From: Lithobates sylvaticus
Lineage: Eukaryota; Chordata; Amphibia; Anura; Ranidae
Direction of reading: 5' to 3'
DNA length: 64,000 nt
NCBI GenBank assembly: GCA_028564925.1
Contig: CM053029.1
Coordinates: 582,970,742-583,034,741 of the forward strand
A program made the position numbers and the translations under genes. Under the pieces are notes generated by a model. That model was not told where the DNA came from. It worked only from the letters and a program-made list of their open reading frames with translations, and ran no database searches. This document shows, piece by piece, positions 58,031 through 64,000 of this stretch (the first letter of the stretch is position 1; each line of letters starts with the position of its first letter).

Positions 58031-58892
58031 TAGGTAAATCTGGTCAGCTATTGGATGATAATACAATGTGTTGATCAGAGGCATAACTAGAACCTTCAGG
58101 GCCCTGGTGTAAGAAACCATGAAGGGCCTCCTGACTGTCGGGAGCCTGTTCCTCTGGTCTGGATTTGAGTGCCATAGACTGCAGTGTTAAATCACAAGGA
58201 AACAGCAAGCAAGTCTAAAGGAAGTCGCACGGTTTTGGAGTTGGAGCAGCGTAGACTAAGCCTAAGTTACCACAGCTGTCTTGGGGCCTCCCTAGGTGGG
58301 GGGAACGCAGCTGAAATTGCAAGCTTTGTGACCCTGGTAGTTCCACTACTGCTGCTGATGCAATTCAAGTGCCCAATTACTGTTCCTGTAACCGATAGGC
58401 TCATAAGGATGAACTTTGGTACCCACCAAGCTAAAGTCTATGCCAATGTTTTTCAACCAAGGTTCTGGAGAAACCCTATTGTTCCTCTTAAGCTTGCTTG
58501 AGGTTCCTTGACCAATAAGCTACTCCTGACCCTCAGATAAGTTCCCACTGACACCAATGCTCTTTTTAGCTATCTGTATGGGGTGGGGGGGGGGGGGGTA
58601 TTCTTCCTAATAACCACAAATGTAAGGAGTATTCTTCCCAATGACCATCAACACTCATGTACTGGGAGCTGTAGATATAGCAATTATTGGCAGGGGTTTC
58701 TTGAGACCGGAAAGTTATTTCAAAGGTTCCTCCATGTTAAAAAGGGCAAGAAAAGCTGGTCGATTTCTGATACATTTCTTCAGAATGCCAGCCTTCCTTT
58801 GAAGGTTGGATTTTCGCTTTAATTTTCATCCTTCCCCAGCTAAGGGTCCATGGCACGATCAAGGTAGCCTATAGACGTTTGTGATGGTCAAC
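58031..58892. other. Repeat pieces, no gene
   Basis: TTTTTCAACCAAGGTTC (58447) relates to 33727; a G tract lies at 58586-58598; TATTCTTCCTAATAACC resembles the minisatellite flank at 36110. No coding region recognised. Confidence 0.45.
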
Positions 58893-59128
58893 CAATTTAA
58901 CCACGTCAGTACAGGGCATTTTCACCCCCTTCCTGCCCAAGCCATTTTTCAGCTTTCATCGCTGTCACATTTTGAATGACAATTGCGCGGTCATACAAGA
59001 CTGTACCCAAATAAAATTGTTATAATTTTGTCCCCACAAATAGAGCTTTCTTTTGGTGGTATTTGATCACCTCTGTGGTTTTTATTTTTTGCGCTATAAA
59101 CAAAACAGGAGGGACAAGTTTAAAAAAA
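58893..59128 (+). repeat. Dispersed repeat, probably ranid
   Basis: CAAGCCATTTTTCAGC, GACAATTGCGCGGTCAT and AGAGCTTTCTTTTGGTGG in order. I recall this order from ranid loci. A partial copy is at 7316-7440. Confidence 0.6.
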
Positions 59129-60800
59129 GGGGGGGGGGGTAAGGGTTCTAAGGCATCATGTGTTCTAGGAGGGGGAATCTGGGAGGTAAGGATTCTAAGG
59201 CTTCACGTGTTCTAGGGGGGCAATCTGGGGGGTAAGGGTGCTAAGGCATCATGTGTTCTAGTAGGGGGAATATGGGGGGTAAGGGTGCTAAGGCATCATG
59301 TGTTCTAAGAGGGGGAATATGGGGGGTAAGGGTGCTAAGGCATCATGTGTTCTAAGAGGGGGAATATGGGGGGTAAGGGTGCTAAGGCAACATGTGTTCT
59401 AATAGGGGAAATATGGGGGGTAAGGCCCCTTTCACACTGGGGCGGGAGCGTCGTCGGCTGTAAAGCAGCGCTATATTTAGCGCTGCTTTACCGTAGTTTT
59501 AGCCGCGGTATTCGGCTGCTAGCGGTGTGGTTTTAACCCCCGCTAGCAGCTGAAAAAGGGTTAAAACCCCCCGCAAAGCGCCGCCGTATTGCCGCGGTAT
59601 TACCGCAGTGTCCCATTGATTTCAATGGGTAGGAGCGGTGAATACACCGCTCCTTCACCGCTCCAAAGATGCTGCTAGCAGGACTTTTTGGACCGTCCTG
59701 ATAGCGCACCGCTCCAGTGTGAAAGTCCTCCGGCTTTCACACTGGAGTGAAAGGGGCCGGATTTTTTCAGGCGCTGTACAGGCGCTATTTTTAGCGCTGT
59801 ATCACCTGAAAAACGCCCCAGTGTGAAAGGGGCCTAAGGGTGCTAATGCTTCATGTGTTCTAGGAGGAGGAATCTGGGGATGTAAGGGTGCTCAGGCTTC
59901 ATGTGTTCAAGGAGGGGGAATCTGGGGGGTAAGGGTGCTAAGGCTTCATGTGTTCTAGGAGGAGGAATCTGGGGGGTAAGGGTGCTAAGGATTCATGTGT
60001 TCTAGGAGGGGGAATCTGGGGGGTAAGGGTGCTAAGGCTTCATGTGTTCTAGGAGAGGGAATCTAGGGGGTAAGGGTGCTAAGGCTTCATGTGTTCTAGG
60101 AGGGGGAATCTGGGGGGTAAGGGTGCTAAGGCTTCATGTGTTCTAGGAGGGGGAATCTGGGGGGTAAGGATGCTCAGGTTTCATGTGTTCTAGGAGTGGG
60201 AATCTGGGGATGTAAGGGTGCTCAGGCTTCATGTGTTCTAGGAGGGGGAATCTGGGGGGTAAGGGTGCTAAAGATTCATGTGTTCTAGGAGGGTGAATCT
60301 GGGGGGTAAGGGTGCTAAGAATTCATGTGTTCTAGGAGGGGGAATCTGGGGGGTAAGGGTGCTAAGAATTCATGTGTTCTAGGAGGGGGAATCTGGGGGG
60401 TAAGGGTGCTAAGAATTCATGTGTTCTAGGAGGGGGAATCTGGGGGGTAAGGGTGCTAAGGCTTCATGTGCTCTAGGAGGGGGAATCTGGGGGGTAAGGG
60501 TGCTCAGGCTTCATGTGTTCTAGGAGGGGGAATCTGGGGGGGTAAGGGTGCTCAGGCTTCATGTGTTCTAGGAGGGGGAATCTGGGGGGTAAGGGTGCTA
60601 AGAATTCATGTGTTCTAGGAGGGGGAATCTGGGGGGTAAGGGTGCTAAGGCTTCTTGTGTTCTAGGAGGGGGAATCTGGGGGGTAAGGGTGCTCAGGCTT
60701 CATGTGTTCTAGGAGGGGGAATATGGGGGGTAAGGGTGCTCAGGCTTCACGTGTTCCAGGAGGGGGAATCTGAGGGTGTAAGGGTGCTAAGGCTTCACGT
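59129..60800. repeat. 47-bp minisatellite
   Basis: A unit of 47 bp (TAAGGGTGCTAAGGC, TTCATGTGTTCTAGG, GGGGGAATCTGGGG) repeats about 27 times, not counting the MITE at 59421-59837. The unit contains TAA, the MITE target. Confidence 0.93.
59421..59837. mobile_element. PIF/Harbinger-like MITE inserted in the minisatellite
   Basis: Element 59424-59834 with ends GGCCCCTTTCACACTGGGGC and GCCCCAGTGTGAAAGGGGCC. TAA at 59421-59423 and 59835-59837 is the TAA of the array unit, duplicated; the array is in register on both sides. Confidence 0.9.
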
Positions 60801-61448
60801 ACATTAATTCTCCTCAACGTGAGTTTAGAAGCTTTTAGTGTTTTTCTGCCAAAGCTCCTAAACCATAAAAAACCCTATGTGTCCATGTACACATAGGCTT
60901 TGAGGATCGTTTAGGAGCTACTGCGGTTAGGGAAGGTTCAACCTCCCTCTAATTCTCTCATTATGTTCAGGATCGGAAAGTTTTGACCGTTGGCCATGGA
61001 AAACCACAAAACAGTTTGTGCTGGGAGGAAGAATTAAGAGTGGGGGGCGGGAGAAGATGTGTACTTGAAAGGAAGATTTTAGCGGTAGATTATTTGTCCT
61101 AGGAAGGGTGCTTTTTTTTTGGGGGGGCATTTGGGGAATGGGGGGGGGGGGGGGGCGACAAAGATTTATGCTTAGGGGGTAAGCATGCAGATTGGTGCTC
61201 AGATTTTTTTTTTCAGTTTGGCATGCTTGCCCTGGGCTCTAGATTAACCTTTCCCGCCGCGGCAAAGTGGGGGATAGCCAGGACCGCCAACGGGTAAGTT
61301 TAAAATGTTTTTTTTTTTTTTTTAATTCTAACCTATACAATCACTTTATGATCATACCAGATGTTCCACTTAATAATATTTTAAAGAAATATATGTCGTA
61401 TATGAATTAGAATTGGTTTTCTGTAACTAGATGAGCCACGGATTCCTC
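60801..61448. other. Repeat mosaic with G-rich part
   Basis: GTACACATAGGC..CCATGTGTAC-type inverted words near 60880; G-rich 61021-61160 similar to 6481-7200; CCCTGGGCTCTAGATTAAC near 61229 shared with 7256; and a TTAA-MITE right end ATACAATCACTTTA at 61333-61346. Confidence 0.5.
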
Positions 61449-61859
61449 TAAAGCCCCATACACACGGTCGGATTTTCCTATGAATTCTGTCCTATCGGAC
61501 AATGTTGTCGGAAATTCCGACCGTGTGTAGGCACCATCGGACATTTTCCATCGGATTGTCCGACGGACAAAGTTGTATCTCCTGCTCTAAAAATTTTCCT
61601 ACAACAAAGTCCGATCACACCAATTCCGATCGTGTGTAGTGAATTCCGACGGACAAAGTGCCACGCATGCTCAGATCACATTACAAGACCAAAGCTATTG
61701 GCTACTAGCCTCTACAAACGTCACCACGTTCAGAATGATCGGATTTTCCGACAACTTTGTCCGACCGTGTGTATGCAACACCAGTGTCGGACTAAATCCG
61801 TCGGAAAAAATCCGATGGATTTGGTGGTCGGATTTTCCGACCGTGTGTAGGGGGCATTA
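61449..61859. mobile_element. PIF/Harbinger-like MITE, ACACACGGTCGG form
   Basis: Ends AGCCCCATACACACGGTCGG and CCGACCGTGTGTAGGGGGCA (61452-61856) with TAA on the left and TTA on the right, the TWA target with one mismatch. Internal GTCGGAAATTCC and GGATTTTCCGAC words mirror each other. Confidence 0.8.
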
Positions 61860-62518
61860 GACTACATTGGCTTGTCATTTCCCCAGCCACATGGCATGGT
61901 GGTATTGGCGGTATACAATATAGGTAGAAAAACACGGTACATTTCCCATGCATTGACCACACCGCCACGATTCAAAGGTGGCACTGCTAAAAGAAAAAAA
62001 AAAAAAAATGAATTCACCTTTATTTCCATAACACATGTTTAGTGCAAGCGCTCACACTGAAAGCCTGCCTTTATGTTCCTTTTCAAAGTGAAAGCTTTTA
62101 TTTTTGTCAATAAACTGTGTAATTTAAGGGAGTAAGAAAACTCATGTTGTTTGAGGTCTTTATCAGAGTTTCTGCAAATCAGGTTAATTGGTGATCAACA
62201 GAGATTTTCTGGCTCTAATGAGGCCCGCTAGCCCAAGGCAAGGCCTGCGACTTGATAAGGGACTTTCCCTTTTCCTTCTGCTAAACTCTTTGATCACTTT
62301 TTTTGCTGGGAGAACAACCCCCGGGAATGTCATTGTTTTTTAATTGCCTGATTACCAAATGTTGGAGATAAAAGATAGATGTACTCAATTAATAACATTT
62401 ACATAGATTAGCATCACTAACAAGCCTCATTAGAAGCTGCTGACTTTGTGTTTAGGAGAAGTCCCCTGCCACTTTGACTCTCCTAAAAACCGACTATTTA
62501 ACCAAAAACACACCTTTG
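61860..62518. promoter_or_regulatory. Repeat-free island with homeodomain-type words
   Basis: Includes CAATTAATAACATTTAC and TTTTTAATTGCC (62333-62410) and TTGATCACTTTT. Apart from an A tract at 61994-62009 no repeat is recognised. Candidate conserved non-coding element, unproven. Confidence 0.33.
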
Positions 62519-62520
62519 CA

Positions 62521-62612
<92 letters not shown>
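62521..62612. repeat. (TATC)n microsatellite
   Basis: About 22 perfect TATC units. Confidence 0.98.
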
Positions 62613-62614
<2 letters not shown>

Positions 62615-62863
62615 CATATATGAAAGGGAAGAAAAAGAAGGAGATATGACATGGTCAGAGGAAATGGAGAGAGAATGTAAATGCCTAGTGTAAATTAGTA
62701 CCCATGTGACTTTCTGCAGGAAGTGTCTGTCTTTTTTAGTAGGATGGCATCAACTTATGGTAATCCCTTGGAAAGTTGCGTTGTTGAGTATCTAATGGTC
62801 TTTCTTGGCACGATTAGGAGATGGCAAAGCTTTTGGCAGAAGCTGTTGTCATTATATACAATA

Positions 62864-62893
62864 TACACTATATTGTCAAAAGTATTGGGGCCC
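62864..62893 (+). mobile_element. Tc1-like end fragment
   Basis: TA then CACTATATTGTCAAAAG and TATTGGGG, the terminus of the family at 29257-30325. It breaks off after about 28 bp into the C-rich array. Confidence 0.7.
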
Positions 62894-62924
62894 CTCCACC
62901 AACTATAGTCGCCCCTCAGTATAG

Positions 62925-64000
62925 CCCCTCCCTACTTCAGTACAGACCCCCTTCCAAGTATAGTCCCCCCTCAGGACAAACCACCCCCCTCCATCAGTAC
63001 AGGCCCCCCCCAGGAAAAACGACTCTCCTTTATCAGTAAAGTCCCCCAGGACAAACCACCCCCTTCATCAGTACAGCCCCCCCCCAGGACAAACTACCCC
63101 CCTTTATTAGTACAGCCCCTCCCAGGACAAACTACCCCCCCTTTTCAGTACAGCCCCCCCAGGACAAACCAACCCCCTTCATCAGTACAGCCTCCCCAGG
63201 ACAAATGACCCCCCTTTATCAGTAAAGCCCCCAAGGACAAACCGCCCCCTTCATCAGTACAGCCCCCCCAGGACAAACTACCCCCTTTTTCAGTACAGCC
63301 CCCCCAAGGATAAACCACCCCCCTTCATCAGTACAGTCCCCCCAAGGACAAACCACCCCCCTTCATCAGTACAGCCTCCCCAAGACCAACTACCCCCTTT
63401 TTCAGTACAGCTCCCCAAGGACAAACCACCCCCTCCATCAGTACAGCTCCCCAGGACAAACTACGCCTCTTTATTAGTACAGCCCCCCAAGACAAACTAC
63501 CCCCCTTTTTCAGTACAGCCTCCCAAGGACAAACCACCCCCCTCCATCAGTACAGCCCCCAGGACAAACTACCCCCCTTTATCAGTAAAGCCCCCCCAGG
63601 ACAAACCCCCCCATCATCAGTACAGCCCCCCAGGACAAACTACCCCCTTTTTTCAGTACAGCCCCCCCATGACAAACCACCCCTTCATCAGTACAGTCCC
63701 CCCAGGACAAACTACCCCCCTTTTTCAGGAAAGCCCCCCCAGGACAAACCCCCCCTTCATCAGTACAGCCCCCCCAAGGACAAACCACCCCCTTTATCAG
63801 TACAGCCCCCCAGGACAAACTACCCCCCTTTATCAGTACAGCCCCCCCAGGACAAACCCCCCTTCATCAGTACAGCCCCCCTAGGACAAACCACCCCCTT
63901 TATCAGTACAGCCCCCCCGGGACAAACTACCCCCCTTTATCAGTACAGCCCCCCAGGACAAACTACCCCCTTTATCAGTACAGCCACACCACCCAGGAAA
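62925..64000. repeat. ~37-bp C-rich minisatellite, runs off the window
   Basis: A unit of 36-37 bp (CAGTACAGCCCCCC, AGGACAAACTACCCCC, TTTAT) repeats about 29 times to the last base. C-run length varies from copy to copy. The minus-strand open frames translate it. Confidence 0.93.

Overview
The window looks like intergenic or intronic DNA from a large, repeat-rich vertebrate genome, most likely a frog and probably a ranid. No host protein-coding exon and no rRNA or tRNA gene could be recognised. The amphibian call rests on dense palindromic MITEs, on vertebrate Tc1-like transposons, on an L2-tailed SINE, and on several dispersed repeats that I recall from bullfrog and common-frog loci (for example 7316-7440, 37147-38010, 38105-38510 and 58893-59125). 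The species is an inference from memory and was not tested by any search.

Layout. 1-2.3 kb: microsatellites, then a quiet stretch with a perfect RFX X-box and an octamer. 2.3-6.4 kb: a locally duplicated block whose copies differ by an unidentified 918-bp insert, a tRNA-type SINE, an L2-tailed SINE and a PIF/Harbinger-like MITE. 6.4-8.2 kb: G-rich DNA and a minisatellite. 8.2-12.7 kb: MITEs and a degenerate ~100-bp tandem array containing an inverted segment. 13.0-13.7 kb: quiet DNA. 13.7-17.3 kb: a fold-back hAT element carrying a TTAA-target MITE, then a nest of TTAA MITEs. 17.4-28 kb: minisatellites of 31, 31, 51 and 63 bp with quiet islands between. 29.3-30.3 kb: a head-to-head Tc1 derivative. 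31.7-39.5 kb: hAT and Harbinger-like MITEs, two tandem arrays and a probable solo LTR. 41.0-41.5 kb: a fossil Ty3/Gypsy integrase fragment. 43-44.5 kb: a ~400-bp tandem repeat. 47.7-49.2 kb: a nearly complete Tc1-like transposon with three in-frame stops. 50-57 kb: a 38-bp minisatellite, then long GATA/GACA tracts with nested palindromes. 57.8-64 kb: more MITEs, a 47-bp minisatellite carrying a MITE, and a 37-bp minisatellite that runs off the end.

The main value of the window is as a record of transposition. Four DNA-transposon target signatures can be read directly: TWA (PIF/Harbinger-like), TTAA (piggyBac-like), 8 bp (hAT) and TA (Tc1/mariner). In three places a paralogous or inverted copy of the target without the insertion lies in the same window, so the target-site duplication can be checked by eye. 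Between the repeats are islands free of recognisable repeats with homeodomain, GATA, E-box, TCF/LEF, MARE and RFX-like words. They resemble the conserved non-coding elements of a developmental-gene desert, but conservation cannot be shown from one sequence. Most long open frames here are artefacts of repeats whose unit length is a multiple of three or which lack stop codons.
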